Virus record (IMG/VR): IMGVR_UViG_3300021197_001442
Span: 31,020-95,019 of that record
Length of the DNA: 64,000 bases
Reading direction: 5' to 3' (one strand)
From: a virus
A program made the translations under genes and the position numbers. Of this stretch, positions 54,984-63,271 are shown in pieces (the stretch's first letter is position 1; each line of letters opens with the position of its first letter). The notes under the pieces were generated by a model. That model was given only the letters and a program-made list of their open reading frames with translations, was not told the DNA's origin and ran no database searches.

Positions 54984-55882
54984 AATTCCTTGATTTTATT
55001 AATTACTTCTTCCAGTCTCATAATAGAATCATGTTGTTTTAAAAATCTTTTATGTCCATTTTTAGCTATTGATTTAACCACCTTTGGCCTATCAGCAAGA
55101 AACTTAATTTTTTTGCAAAATTCATCTTGACTGCGAAACGTGATTATTTCTTTATCTATCTCATAAAATTCTTCTATGCCTTCATGATACTCTGTCATAA
55201 GCATCCCTGCACCTGCCGGGACCTCAAACATCCTCTGCTTCATCTGTGTCTTTCTCATGGGATCATTATCGTTAACACTAAAATTTATACCTATCTTACT
55301 TCTTGAATAGGTTTTAAAAAGTTCTTTCGTATCTATGCCAAAGATGTTGGTGACTGGGGTCGGAGACGATTCAATAAATTGTTTTCTTGAGTGAGTTGGA
55401 TTACCTAAAAAACAAACATTGATGTCCTTACTATCAAAGTCTATGCTTGGGTAAAATGAAGAATTAGAATGCCAATTAGCAAGTATGATATTATCATATC
55501 CATCTAATTTATACTTTTGAACGTAGCTTGGCTCTGGGGTTGAACACACCGCAAAGTTCTTACATACTTTGCTTGAAAAAGAATTATACCTCCATGTGTC
55601 ATCGCAAAACCAGTTAAATGTCTTTGTTCTACCTGTAATTGTTTCGTTTAAAATTTCAGACCAAGGCTCGTAAGGAGCTATATTCCTATCCCCGGTAAAG
55701 CAACAAAATATTAAATCAGGCTTATATGCTTCTAATACTTTGTTAAAACCAGCAGTGTCTGGCTTAACTGTATCGTACCATAACACATCATGACCCAACT
55801 GTTTGAGAGGTTCATAAACATACCAATATCCTAGATCAGGAAACCCTCGGTATGTTTTGTTTGTGGTTAAAAGTATTTTCAT
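54980..55882 (-). CDS. CgeB-like glycosyltransferase, 300 aa
   Basis: A GT-B-type glycosyltransferase with an N-terminal acceptor domain (ILLTTNKTYRGFPDLGYWYV) and the C-terminal signature MKQRMFEVPAGAGMLMTEYH followed by FRSQDEFCKKI. Similar in size and layout to the neighbouring 299-aa gene, suggesting duplication and divergence. Overlaps by 4 bp on both sides. Confidence 0.82.
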   Translation of the reverse strand: MKILLTTNKTYRGFPDLGYWYVYEPLKQLGHDVLWYDTVKPDTAGFNKVLEAYKPDLIFCCFTGDRNIAPYEPWSEILNETITGRTKTFNWFCDDTWRYNSFSSKVCKNFAVCSTPEPSYVQKYKLDGYDNIILANWHSNSSFYPSIDFDSKDINVCFLGNPTHSRKQFIESSPTPVTNIFGIDTKELFKTYSRSKIGINFSVNDNDPMRKTQMKQRMFEVPAGAGMLMTEYHEGIEEFYEIDKEIITFRSQDEFCKKIKFLADRPKVVKSIAKNGHKRFLKQHDSIMRLEEVINKIKEL

Positions 55883-56715
55883 TTTACGTAGCTTTCTACC
55901 GTATCAATAATATCATATTGTTTAGTACGCATATATTCAATTAAGTCAAGACCTTTTTTTGAAAACCAGTCTTCATGAATAGCTCCTATATTGTTGGTTG
56001 TTTTTGTAGCCATCCCCATCATCCTGGCCTCTACAACGACCCTAGAAAGGGTCTCTGGTGTCTCGGGAAAGAATACTAGCGTAGAACGGGAGCCAAGCTC
56101 TCTGAGGAACGTGGTAGGCTCTAGGGGTGGTATCACGTCATACTTTAGCCCTAGGGCTTTACAATATTTGATGGCCCCTAAAGTATTTTTATGTTTAGTA
56201 TTCGACATAATTATTGCATGTCTGTCTTGCCTCAGCGGTTCTTTACAAATCTCTTCTAAAAAACCTAAGTGCTCGTCCGACCACAGATTGCCACCTAGAC
56301 TTATAATATTGTCTAATTCAAGATTTTTTCTTGCTATGTTCGCATGAAACTGGCTCTGGCACAGAATAGCCTTCGCATTTGCATAAAATTGTCTATTAAT
56401 AATATGCTCTTTAGGAGCATGATACTCCGGGTAAATCCCTGGATTTCTACCAGGGAGATACTTGTGATCGTGCTCATAAATGATATAGTTTCTACTTTGT
56501 AGATCTTTTTTGTTCTCTTCAGAAAGATTAGCAAAATTTGAAACAATAATGTTCTCATTGTATAACAAATATATGTGTTTAACGAGGTGGCTATTAACTG
56601 CACGAACAGTGTGGCCACGCTCATAAAGCTTCTCCATCAAGACTTTGTTATTTAATTCTCCCCCCCCAGGTACTTGGTCTGCGAAGAAGTCCGCTATAAA
56701 AAGTATATTAGCCAT
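55879..56715 (-). CDS. GT4-like glycosyltransferase, 278 aa
   Basis: A GT-B glycosyltransferase: ILFIADFFADQVPGGGELNN with a Gly-rich acceptor loop, ILCQSQFHANIARKN, AIIMSNTKHKNTLGAIKYC and the donor-site pattern FFPETPETLSRVVVEARMMG with the glutamate typical of GT4. Shorter than most GT4 enzymes (about 370 residues), so it may lack part of one subdomain. Overlaps both neighbours. Confidence 0.82.
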   Translation of the reverse strand: MANILFIADFFADQVPGGGELNNKVLMEKLYERGHTVRAVNSHLVKHIYLLYNENIIVSNFANLSEENKKDLQSRNYIIYEHDHKYLPGRNPGIYPEYHAPKEHIINRQFYANAKAILCQSQFHANIARKNLELDNIISLGGNLWSDEHLGFLEEICKEPLRQDRHAIIMSNTKHKNTLGAIKYCKALGLKYDVIPPLEPTTFLRELGSRSTLVFFPETPETLSRVVVEARMMGMATKTTNNIGAIHEDWFSKKGLDLIEYMRTKQYDIIDTVESYVK

Positions 56716-57967
56716 GCTCTACCAAATCAGGAGATAGCGACTCTAGCCAGTTCTCAACATCAAAAGACTCACCGTATACTGAGTCGGCAAATAGCTCGTG
56801 CTGCTTAGCAGAATCAAATTCCTTACGAACCCAACTTCGGAGAGTTTTAGCTCTCTTCTTCCAGCTATCGTAATTCTTTCGAACTTGCCTCAGTCTCATC
56901 TTATAATGGCCTTCATGTGGATAACACCACATACTATCTTTTTGAACCACGCCATCCCAGACAGCAAAATCCTGTACTGGTGCAATGTCATAGTTAACAT
57001 CGGCAAACATTGCTTTTTTCTTGCCATTCTTCTGGGGCATGTACAGGAAGTCACAGTGACCCGACCACCCTGGGGCTATAACTGGTACCCCATGGCATAC
57101 AGCATCAAAAATAGGCAGGCCAAAACCCTCACCGTGGCTAAGATTAATCAGTGCCTTCACCTTCTTGTGTGTGTATAGAGACTGCATCTGTGCTTCTGTG
57201 AGATCACCATGAAGTAGGTATATATTACACTTTGCATCGTCAGGTAGAAAACTATTTATGATTGCACTTAAATTCTTGTGGGTGTGCTCTCTATCCATTA
57301 TAGAATTATTTTTTAATGATGTCTTAATTATTAGCCCAACTTCTTGATCATAGTTTTCTTCAACCCACCACTTTACAGAGTTCTCCATATTCTTTCTAGG
57401 TCCCCACTGGGAAACCATCAGGTAATTGAAATCATGCTTTAGCTTAATACCTAGATTATCAGGCTTTTCATCCTTTACGGGGTAATGTACTATCTCAACT
57501 GGAACTTCGCACTTAAGAGTCATAGGCTGCTTAGTATCTCTATGCATGCCCTGATACACTGTGTTTTCTAGCACTTGCTTAGAGTGTTCCGAGATTGTAA
57601 TTACCTTGTCCATCATGTTGCAACGCTCCAGCCATACTGGCGCTACCTTGGTCGTCTCTATGCCTGCTGTGACGCCCACGTTGTACGGAGCTATCCTCTC
57701 CCACTCATTAGGTATGGAGACCTGCACAGACATATCAAATTGGCCTCCTGACTGAGAATAGTGGTGCGTCTTTAGGATGATCTCATCCATCCACTTTCTT
57801 TCTTCAGTATCTTCGGAGAGCCAGCCAGTCTGCCCCCAGTTAACAGAAATCAGATAGACATCAAACTTATCCGGATTTGCTCTTAAAGATCGGAGGAGAA
57901 AACGAGTGTGTTCACCATACCCGGACTGAGTTAGCGCTGGACCTCTTACTATAACTTTCTTGATCAT
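56708..57967 (-). CDS. GT4 glycosyltransferase, 419 aa
   Basis: A GT-B enzyme of family 4 type: RGPALTQSGYGEHTRFLL N-terminal loop, VGVTAGIETTKVAPVWLERC, ITISEHSKQVL, SQWGPRKNMENSVKWWVE, and INLSHGEGFGLPIFDAVCHG (EGFGLP donor loop with the catalytic glutamate). ATG 57967 is chosen for AAGGAG 6 nt upstream and a 4-bp overlap with the upstream stop; an in-frame ATG at 57988 is less likely. Probably transfers an NDP-hexose. Confidence 0.9.
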   Translation of the reverse strand: MIKKVIVRGPALTQSGYGEHTRFLLRSLRANPDKFDVYLISVNWGQTGWLSEDTEERKWMDEIILKTHHYSQSGGQFDMSVQVSIPNEWERIAPYNVGVTAGIETTKVAPVWLERCNMMDKVITISEHSKQVLENTVYQGMHRDTKQPMTLKCEVPVEIVHYPVKDEKPDNLGIKLKHDFNYLMVSQWGPRKNMENSVKWWVEENYDQEVGLIIKTSLKNNSIMDREHTHKNLSAIINSFLPDDAKCNIYLLHGDLTEAQMQSLYTHKKVKALINLSHGEGFGLPIFDAVCHGVPVIAPGWSGHCDFLYMPQKNGKKKAMFADVNYDIAPVQDFAVWDGVVQKDSMWCYPHEGHYKMRLRQVRKNYDSWKKRAKTLRSWVRKEFDSAKQHELFADSVYGESFDVENWLESLSPDLVEHG

Positions 57968-59223
57968 GTTAACTCCTTCAGTTCCCAACTCTTATGGTTT
58001 CTTCTATTTTCCCAAGAACCGTGCTTTTCATGCACTTCTGTCATTATCTTTACCCAGCCTTCACAATACTCTTCAAAGCTGTAATTATTCTCAACATGCT
58101 GTCTGCCCTTTCTACCCAACTCCTTTCGTTCTTCGGGAGTCATATTGTACATTTTATGTAGTGCAGCCTTAAAGTCTTCTTTACTTATGCGATCTTCGTA
58201 GATGTACGGCACTTGCTGGGAGCCTATAACAGTTTTTGATGAAGGCTCAATACCAATGCCGAACCAATCTTTGCCATCCGTCACTTGCTCTTGCAGGCCA
58301 CCAGTCATTGTAACAACGATAGGTGTCTCGCATGAAAGAGATTCTAGTGTGGCTAGGCCAAAACCTTCAGCGTCAGAAATATTGATAGTGCATGAAGCCA
58401 TATTATACATATCTGATAGGATCTGTGGTGGGACCTTAGAACTAGAAATCATCATAGTGCCATCGTTTCCTAGCTTCTCTATGATGTGCTGAAGGGGCTG
58501 CCCATGTATGTCATTAGGATCAGTATGCATGATTAGACGAACATTGTCACGCCCCACTTCATTTGCGAATTCGTCAAACCAGAATAAGAGAGAGCCACTT
58601 TGTTTTCTACGTGCATTTCTGTTATTCCAAAAGAATAACATTCTGTCATCTTTGTCCTGCGAGAAGTTGTTCTTCTTTAACTCTTTAATCTCTTCGTCTG
58701 CCTTCGGCTTAAAGATGCTTGAGTCAACAGCGTGAGGATGATATATATTTTCAACTTCTGGTGCTGCTTCTGCTACAACATCTCTTGTAACCTTAGAAAT
58801 CGAAACGATTAGATCGTTAGATAAGTAGAATGGTCGGTTAAACATCGGCGCAGGGTGGTTATCCCAAACGTGATAATATACCATCGGAATTAGTGGACGA
58901 ATTTCATTTTCGACAAACCACAACCACTCGTAGAACCTTGGGTCCGTCATAAACCACAGAATATCTGGTCTTTCGTTTCTTATGATAGACCTAATTTTCT
59001 CTGCGTCTCCATAGCCGTCAACAGGGATAACCATCCAATCATCTTCGTATGGGGCTATCTTTTGGGCCTCATACTTATCATGCTTCATAGCTCCGCCCAA
59101 ACAAATAAATTGAAACTTTCCAGTCTTTAGGAGAGCTTCAATAAAATATTTTGTTTGGGTTCCAACACCAGATGGTGACAGCGGGTGGTCTGACAATGTC
59201 AGAATCTTTATTTTCTTATCCAT
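57964..59223 (-). CDS. GT4 glycosyltransferase, 419 aa
   Basis: A GT-B glycosyltransferase: LTLSDHPLSPSGVGTQTKYF, LIVSISKVTRDVVAEAAPEV, LFFWNNRNARRKQSG, and the GT4 donor loop INISDAEGFGLATLESLSCE, then PIVVTMTGGLQEQV. It is the first gene of the glycan island in transcription order and begins 8 bp after the nuclease gene ends. Close in architecture to its neighbour, a probable paralogue. Confidence 0.92.
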   Translation of the reverse strand: MDKKIKILTLSDHPLSPSGVGTQTKYFIEALLKTGKFQFICLGGAMKHDKYEAQKIAPYEDDWMVIPVDGYGDAEKIRSIIRNERPDILWFMTDPRFYEWLWFVENEIRPLIPMVYYHVWDNHPAPMFNRPFYLSNDLIVSISKVTRDVVAEAAPEVENIYHPHAVDSSIFKPKADEEIKELKKNNFSQDKDDRMLFFWNNRNARRKQSGSLLFWFDEFANEVGRDNVRLIMHTDPNDIHGQPLQHIIEKLGNDGTMMISSSKVPPQILSDMYNMASCTINISDAEGFGLATLESLSCETPIVVTMTGGLQEQVTDGKDWFGIGIEPSSKTVIGSQQVPYIYEDRISKEDFKAALHKMYNMTPEERKELGRKGRQHVENNYSFEEYCEGWVKIMTEVHEKHGSWENRRNHKSWELKELT

Positions 59224-59230
59224 TAATTCC

Positions 59231-60004
59231 TCAGGGGCAATGTTCCGTTTCGCGGAACTGGCAAAACTTACAAGATAATCTATTTTTGATGTATCTTTTC
59301 TTTCCTATATTATAAAGCGCTTTGTCCAGAAAGTCAAGTGAATTTTTTGTTTTTCTTTCCCCGCTTGTGACACGGAATAACTCAATCCTATTTTTCTTAG
59401 CTGTGCGCTTGATTAGTCCAAAGTGTGTAGATACAGTTCTTGGGTTTAGATTTAACTTCTTGGAGTAGTAATGCTTGTATAGCACAAGTTGCCTAACATA
59501 GAGTATGTCTGCTTTCTTTCTGGCATTCCATCCCCATGAACAGGTCTTCCAGTCAATAACATGGTAGTGGCCATTCCCATCTTTTATAACAAGGTCTATA
59601 AACCCCTTAAAATCATAACCTTGGATTCTAGACTCTGTAATTGGCTCTCTAAGTGACTCTTCCGTGGCCACTAAGGACCAACCACCCTTGTCCTTAAAAC
59701 ACTCATCTAGTGAGGGCTCGACTAATTCAAAAATGCCTTCCACTTGTTTTCGCATTTCTTTTTCTAACTCAGAGCCTAGAGGTACACCAGCTTCAGACAG
59801 TTCCTTATCAAATACTTTATGAAAATATTCATATGGGTCAGTGATATTACCAAGAAGCATCTGTTCTATGGTTTCGTGGACTGCGGTCCCAAAGGAAGTA
59901 TGCTCGTTTCCTTCAAAGGCTCTGAGGCGATCAACATAAAGAAGCTTGTGTCTCCATGTACACTCAGACCAGTTTTTCAGTTCAGAATAAGAAATGTGGG
60001 GCAA
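59231..60004 (-). CDS. Fe-S-cluster PD-(D/E)XK exonuclease (Cas4/AddB/RecB-like), 257 aa
   Basis: A RecB-family nuclease: SYSELKNWSECTWRHKL N-terminal helix, H43 in FGTAVHETIE, GFIDLVIKD (D137), VIDWKT (D151, K153) and Q172 in the QLVLYKHYY helix, giving the classic H-D-D/E-K set plus Q. Four cysteines fit the [4Fe-4S] cluster of Cas4 and AddB nucleases: C15 near the N-terminus and C245-x2-C248-x7-C256 at the C-terminus. These enzymes resect DNA ends. No Cas1, Cas2 or CRISPR array is present, so a recombination or DNA-degradation role is more likely than spacer acquisition. It begins one base after the metallopeptidase gene ends. Confidence 0.9.
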   Translation of the reverse strand: MPHISYSELKNWSECTWRHKLLYVDRLRAFEGNEHTSFGTAVHETIEQMLLGNITDPYEYFHKVFDKELSEAGVPLGSELEKEMRKQVEGIFELVEPSLDECFKDKGGWSLVATEESLREPITESRIQGYDFKGFIDLVIKDGNGHYHVIDWKTCSWGWNARKKADILYVRQLVLYKHYYSKKLNLNPRTVSTHFGLIKRTAKKNRIELFRVTSGERKTKNSLDFLDKALYNIGKKRYIKNRLSCKFCQFRETEHCP

Positions 60005-60005
60005 T

Positions 60006-60704
60006 CTAAACCTCGTCTACATTACAAACCATCGCAACTTTTTCATATGCTACGGGGCTTATTCTTTTAACATATGATGAATTTTCTAGCAAGTAGTGCT
60101 CTAATGCAGTGGCAAAGTACTCTCTGATGCTTGTCACAGCATAGGGCCTGATGAATAACCCAGTGCAGAAGGTCTCTAGCTTATCATACCCCAGCTTTTT
60201 ATAAAGAAAATCATCTAACTCTTTTGTATATTCTAACTCCGTAAATGATACCTGCTCGTTATCTGTGAGGTATCCATACTCATATATTAAATCTCTAAGT
60301 CTCTTTCTTTTTCCAAGAAATTCCTGTTGTATCTTGTTGTCAGAATATATTTCTCTTGCATATACATCTTCCGCAGCATGTGCCAATTCATGTATTAAGT
60401 CGTCGATCATGTCAGCGTCATTATCTTGATCGTTTGAGACAAATATAGCACCGTCGCGATACATAGCATTTACTTGCTTTTCTTCAAACTCTTTAAATTT
60501 ACCAACGTAAAAGGCATCAACCTCGTTTGCTATTTGGAAAGGAATCTTTTCTTCTACCTTTTTTAATACATTTAAAATATCAATGTTTTCTGGTAGTGGG
60601 TCTTTGATAAATAGATCTATGGTCCCAAAAATTTTAAATTGCTTCTGACTCCGGGCACTCTTCTCAGAGGATTCTTTTATAAAGCCTTGTAACTTATTGG
60701 GCAT
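60006..60704 (-). CDS. HExxH metallopeptidase-like protein, 232 aa
   Basis: The motif DLIHELAHAAE (H105-E106-x2-H109) is a gluzincin-type zinc site. A candidate third ligand is E195 in SIREYFATALEHYLL, 86 residues later, as in peptidases related to the anthrax lethal factor core (ATLF-like). No signal peptide. It is co-transcribed with the acidic 79-aa gene (1-bp overlap) and the nuclease from a sigma70-type promoter, so an early, intracellular role (for example cutting a host protein) is possible. This is inference; if E195 is not a ligand the protein may be inactive. Confidence 0.75.
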   Translation of the reverse strand: MPNKLQGFIKESSEKSARSQKQFKIFGTIDLFIKDPLPENIDILNVLKKVEEKIPFQIANEVDAFYVGKFKEFEEKQVNAMYRDGAIFVSNDQDNDADMIDDLIHELAHAAEDVYAREIYSDNKIQQEFLGKRKRLRDLIYEYGYLTDNEQVSFTELEYTKELDDFLYKKLGYDKLETFCTGLFIRPYAVTSIREYFATALEHYLLENSSYVKRISPVAYEKVAMVCNVDEV

Positions 60705-60943
60705 TACTCTTCCTCATCAAAATATCTTAGATCTTCAAGTCCTTGCTCATAGCCTCTAATATAATTTTCCTCAACAAGGGGAAGAACCACTTCCGGTAGT
60801 TCATCTGCTAAAACATTTATAATCATTTCCACAGTCACTTGATTATCTTCTGGGTTCAACAGATTACCAACATAATCAACAATATACTCTCTTAGTTCTG
60901 TTGTAGTATCAGAATTATCCATAACCGTTTTTTCCAAACTCAT
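60704..60943 (-). CDS. small acidic phage protein, 79 aa
   Basis: An acidic helical protein (LEKTVMDNSDTTTELREYIV, then VTVEMIINVLADELPEVVLP) with no known motif. The ATG at 60943 follows a near-perfect sigma70 promoter and an AGGAG box, so it heads an early transcript that continues into the metallopeptidase and nuclease genes. Small acidic early proteins often bind host enzymes, but nothing in the sequence identifies a target. Confidence 0.75.
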   Translation of the reverse strand: MSLEKTVMDNSDTTTELREYIVDYVGNLLNPEDNQVTVEMIINVLADELPEVVLPLVEENYIRGYEQGLEDLRYFDEEE

Positions 60944-60959
60944 TTCGACTCCTACTCTA

Positions 60960-60987
60960 ATTATAACATCCTAAAAAGGAATGTCAA
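60960..60987 (-). promoter_or_regulatory. near-consensus sigma70 promoter before the 79-aa gene
   Basis: On the minus strand TTGACA (60987-60982), a 16-nt spacer and TATAAT (60965-60960): both boxes are perfect consensus. The predicted start site is near 60953, giving a short leader with AGTAGGAGTCG before the ATG at 60943. It lies in the 50-bp gap after the PhoH stop. This is the strongest host-type promoter seen and marks an early operon. Confidence 0.8.
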
Positions 60988-60993
60988 TAGATT

Positions 60994-62349
60994 TTATAAA
61001 GCCTTGGCCGCGAGTGTGGCAACATTCGATCTCTCACCCTTCTCAAGAGTGATATGACCTGACAGCTTGTATGCTTTAAGCTTCTCAATCGCGTGTGTAA
61101 GGCCAGATGACATTTCATTAACATAAATATTGTCAATTTGTTCAATATCCCCTGTTAATACAATTTTAGTCCCTTCTCCCACTCTTGTTAAAATTGTTTT
61201 AATTTCATGTGCGGTAAGGTTCTGAGCCTCATCAATAACAATGAAAGCATTTGCGATTGAACGCCCTCTTATATAGGTTAGAGCTTCTACCTCGATTAAG
61301 CCACGATGCATATAATCATCTAGGGTTGTTTGATCATCACCAGTCAGAAACTTTAGGTTATCCTGTACAGGTGCAAGCCAAGGTGCCATTTTCTCCTGCA
61401 TAGAGCCAGGTAAAAAGCCTATATCTCTTCCCATGGGCATCACCGGTCTAGACACCACCAGACGCTTGTAAGGGGTCCTACAATAGGTTTCATCCCTAAG
61501 CTTGTCCTTAACCTTCTTATTATTAACAACCTGTTCGAGACCTGCTGCTATAGCCATCAAAGTCTTACCAGAACCTGCCTTACCTATCAGTGAAACGACC
61601 TGTATTTCTGGATCCATTAACAGATCAAGAGCAAACATCTGTTCCTTATTTCGTGCTCTTACACCCCATAGGCCTTCCTTAAACTCAACGACCTTTCCTA
61701 TTGGAGTAGTATAATTGTAGAATCGAGAAAGAGCAGTCTTCTTTTCATTTGAACTAGAGACTAGCATTAAAAATTGGTTTGTATATAAACCTGGATTTTC
61801 TTCTTTATCTATTAAAATTAATTCACCTTCATAGAATTGATCAATTACTTGGTCATCCACTAGACATGTACTTAACCCTGAGTAAAGATCAGACTCATTT
61901 TTTATTACTTGATTCTCTATATAATCTTCTGTAGTAAGTCCTATGGAATCACAAATGACTCTCATATTGATGTCTCTACTTACAAGTATAGTCTTTCTGC
62001 TACCATTAGACTCATCCTCTGATAGAGCTGTAGATATGATTACATGGTCTGCTACAGATCTGTCTAGGTCATAGGGTAACTCATGTGTGGCGTGGTCTGC
62101 AATTTTTAGTATACCCTTACCTTTGCCTAGACGTATACCAGTTTGTAAGCTGCCCTTGGCCCTAAGGTCGTCCAGGGCTCGGATTATTTTTCGAGCGTTG
62201 ACTCCTACGCTGTCTTGACGTTTCTTGTGGTTATCTATTTCTTCCAATACTTTTAGTGGAATTAGAATATCATTGTTTCCATAATTATAGATACATTCTG
62301 AGTCTGTGAGGCAGACGCTGGTGTCGAAGACATATGTTTTTTTAGCCAT
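60994..62349 (-). CDS. PIN-PhoH protein (PhoH2-type), 451 aa
   Basis: An N-terminal PIN nuclease domain (residues 1-145, VFDTSVC with D9, IADHATHEL, SVADHVIISTAL and VSRDINMR with D126) is followed by a PhoH P-loop ATPase (about 225-451): Walker A SLIGKAGSGKT (254-263), Walker B FIVIDEAQ, and the RGRSIANAF and VLTGDIEQID segments typical of PhoH. PhoH2 proteins are sequence-directed RNA helicase-nucleases in bacteria; PhoH is common in large phages, but the PIN fusion is the less usual form. A CACTATTTAWA-like promoter motif lies 24 nt before the ATG. The protein probably cuts or remodels RNA. The tmRNA gene is about 0.9 kb upstream. Confidence 0.9.
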   Translation of the reverse strand: MAKKTYVFDTSVCLTDSECIYNYGNNDILIPLKVLEEIDNHKKRQDSVGVNARKIIRALDDLRAKGSLQTGIRLGKGKGILKIADHATHELPYDLDRSVADHVIISTALSEDESNGSRKTILVSRDINMRVICDSIGLTTEDYIENQVIKNESDLYSGLSTCLVDDQVIDQFYEGELILIDKEENPGLYTNQFLMLVSSSNEKKTALSRFYNYTTPIGKVVEFKEGLWGVRARNKEQMFALDLLMDPEIQVVSLIGKAGSGKTLMAIAAGLEQVVNNKKVKDKLRDETYCRTPYKRLVVSRPVMPMGRDIGFLPGSMQEKMAPWLAPVQDNLKFLTGDDQTTLDDYMHRGLIEVEALTYIRGRSIANAFIVIDEAQNLTAHEIKTILTRVGEGTKIVLTGDIEQIDNIYVNEMSSGLTHAIEKLKAYKLSGHITLEKGERSNVATLAAKAL

Positions 62350-62371
62350 GTATAGTTACCGCTCCATCTAT

Positions 62372-62382
62372 TATAAATAGTC
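62372..62382 (-). promoter_or_regulatory. putative phage promoter motif before PhoH (ACTATTTATAAT)
   Basis: Minus-strand ACTATTTATA (62381-62372), ending 22-24 nt before the PhoH ATG at 62349. It also embeds TATAAT (62375-62370), so it could be a host -10 box, but no good -35 box is found at the right distance. Same motif and spacing as before gp6 and the 294-aa gene. Confidence 0.45.
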
Positions 62383-62641
62383 AATACCGCTCTATATCAG
62401 ACTCTTTTACCCATACAATATATTTTTTATTTCCTTTATACTCAGCACCATGTAAAGACTCTCCCATAACACTGACAGCTATAAGATCTTGCTGCTTAGG
62501 CCATGGAGGGCAGCTTATTATAGCATCAGATAGGAAGGTACACTGTTTGTCTTCTAATGGATAAACAAAGTTATAATGTCCAACCTCAGAAGTTTGAGCT
62601 ACAGTCCCTTTCTTAATCATCTTACTTTTTGATTCATACAT
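62381..62641 (-). CDS. small uncharacterised protein, 86 aa
   Basis: Compact, with a Trp/Pro patch (SCPPWPKQQDLIAVSVMGES) and a closing KKYIVWVKESDIERY strand. No known family. Alternative start Met8. Tight spacing (3 bp after the upstream gene) supports that it is real. The stop codon lies on top of the PhoH promoter motif. Confidence 0.6.
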   Translation of the reverse strand: MYESKSKMIKKGTVAQTSEVGHYNFVYPLEDKQCTFLSDAIISCPPWPKQQDLIAVSVMGESLHGAEYKGNKKYIVWVKESDIERY

Positions 62642-62644
62642 AAT

Positions 62645-62818
62645 TTATTTATTTAACCTATTGCTAATTTCCTGCTGTAAACAATCTTGGATAACTGCTA
62701 TATCTGTTACTTGATAACCAAAAGCACTAAAGCACATTGAACAAATTATAGCTGCTACCGTTGCTCCAATTATTGTTCCTATTAAAATCCCAATCTCAAA
62801 TTTTATAAGTTTTTTCAC
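62645..62818 (-). CDS. small single-pass membrane protein, 57 aa
   Basis: One hydrophobic helix (EIGILIGTIIGATVAAIICS) with a Lys-rich start (KKLIKF), so a single-pass inner-membrane protein. I prefer the GTG at 62818, which has GGGGGG 8 nt upstream; a longer form from TTG 62872 overlaps the HNH stop by 14 bp. The C-terminus is polar. Function unknown. Two cysteines in the membrane segment. Confidence 0.55.
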   Translation of the reverse strand: MKKLIKFEIGILIGTIIGATVAAIICSMCFSAFGYQVTDIAVIQDCLQQEISNRLNK

Positions 62819-62858
62819 AACATAGGCCCCCCATTTGGATATTATAAACAATTTTTGT

Positions 62859-63155
62859 TTAACACTTGTCAAAATACTCCGATAAAAGCCTATTTGTATA
62901 ATGATTCTGCTCTATAGCTGTCTTCTTTCTGTGACAGTTAGCACAACGAATTTCACATTTTGCTGCTTCTTCTAATATAGAATCCCATGAGTATTCCTTA
63001 CTTATTAAGGTACTAATATTGTGCTTCTTGTTATTAAGATGATCGAAGTCTAAAACCCTAGGATCAGTTTCCCCACAATCAACACAAGGATTAGTTAAAT
63101 AAAAATCCATCATTTTTCTTTTGATAGACTCTCTTCTTTCAGAACGTTTGCACAT
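62859..63155 (-). CDS. HNH endonuclease, 98 aa
   Basis: A small free-standing HNH nuclease: NPCVDCGETDPRVLDFDH (two zinc cysteines and the His), NKKHNISTLISKEYSWDSIL, and CEIRCANCHRKKT (second Cys pair and the third His). The family nicks or cuts DNA and includes homing endonucleases and packaging factors. ATG 63155 has AAAGGAAG upstream; a TTG at 63212 would add 19 residues. It lies next to the tmRNA gene, outside the head-packaging region, which suits a homing or host-DNA role. Confidence 0.85.
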   Translation of the reverse strand: MCKRSERRESIKRKMMDFYLTNPCVDCGETDPRVLDFDHLNNKKHNISTLISKEYSWDSILEEAAKCEIRCANCHRKKTAIEQNHYTNRLLSEYFDKC

Positions 63156-63226
63156 GGAATAACTTCCTTTTTGCTTAACTTTACCTCCTGAAGACTTTTT
63201 TGTCAAATACAAATACCTTGGCTCTT

Positions 63227-63239
63227 ACTATAAATAGTG
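63227..63239 (-). promoter_or_regulatory. putative promoter motif (ACACTATTTATAGT) downstream of tmRNA
   Basis: Minus-strand CACTATTTATAGT (63239-63227), also preceded by TTGACA (63260-63255) at an 18-nt spacing from TATTTA, so it may work with host sigma70 or the phage factor. It would drive the HNH, membrane and 86-aa genes. Leader to the HNH ATG is about 70 nt and contains an unused GGAGGT box. Confidence 0.45.
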
Positions 63240-63271
63240 TTAAAAGGCCATTTTTGTCAATTTAGTAAGGA

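Noticed and set aside
597-58735. Many plus-strand reading frames of 60-159 codons
   Set aside because: They lie opposite real genes, lack ribosome-binding sites and known motifs, and have compositions typical of antisense shadows.
59231-60004. CRISPR-Cas component
   Set aside because: The nuclease is Cas4-like, but no Cas1, Cas2, effector or repeat array is in the window.
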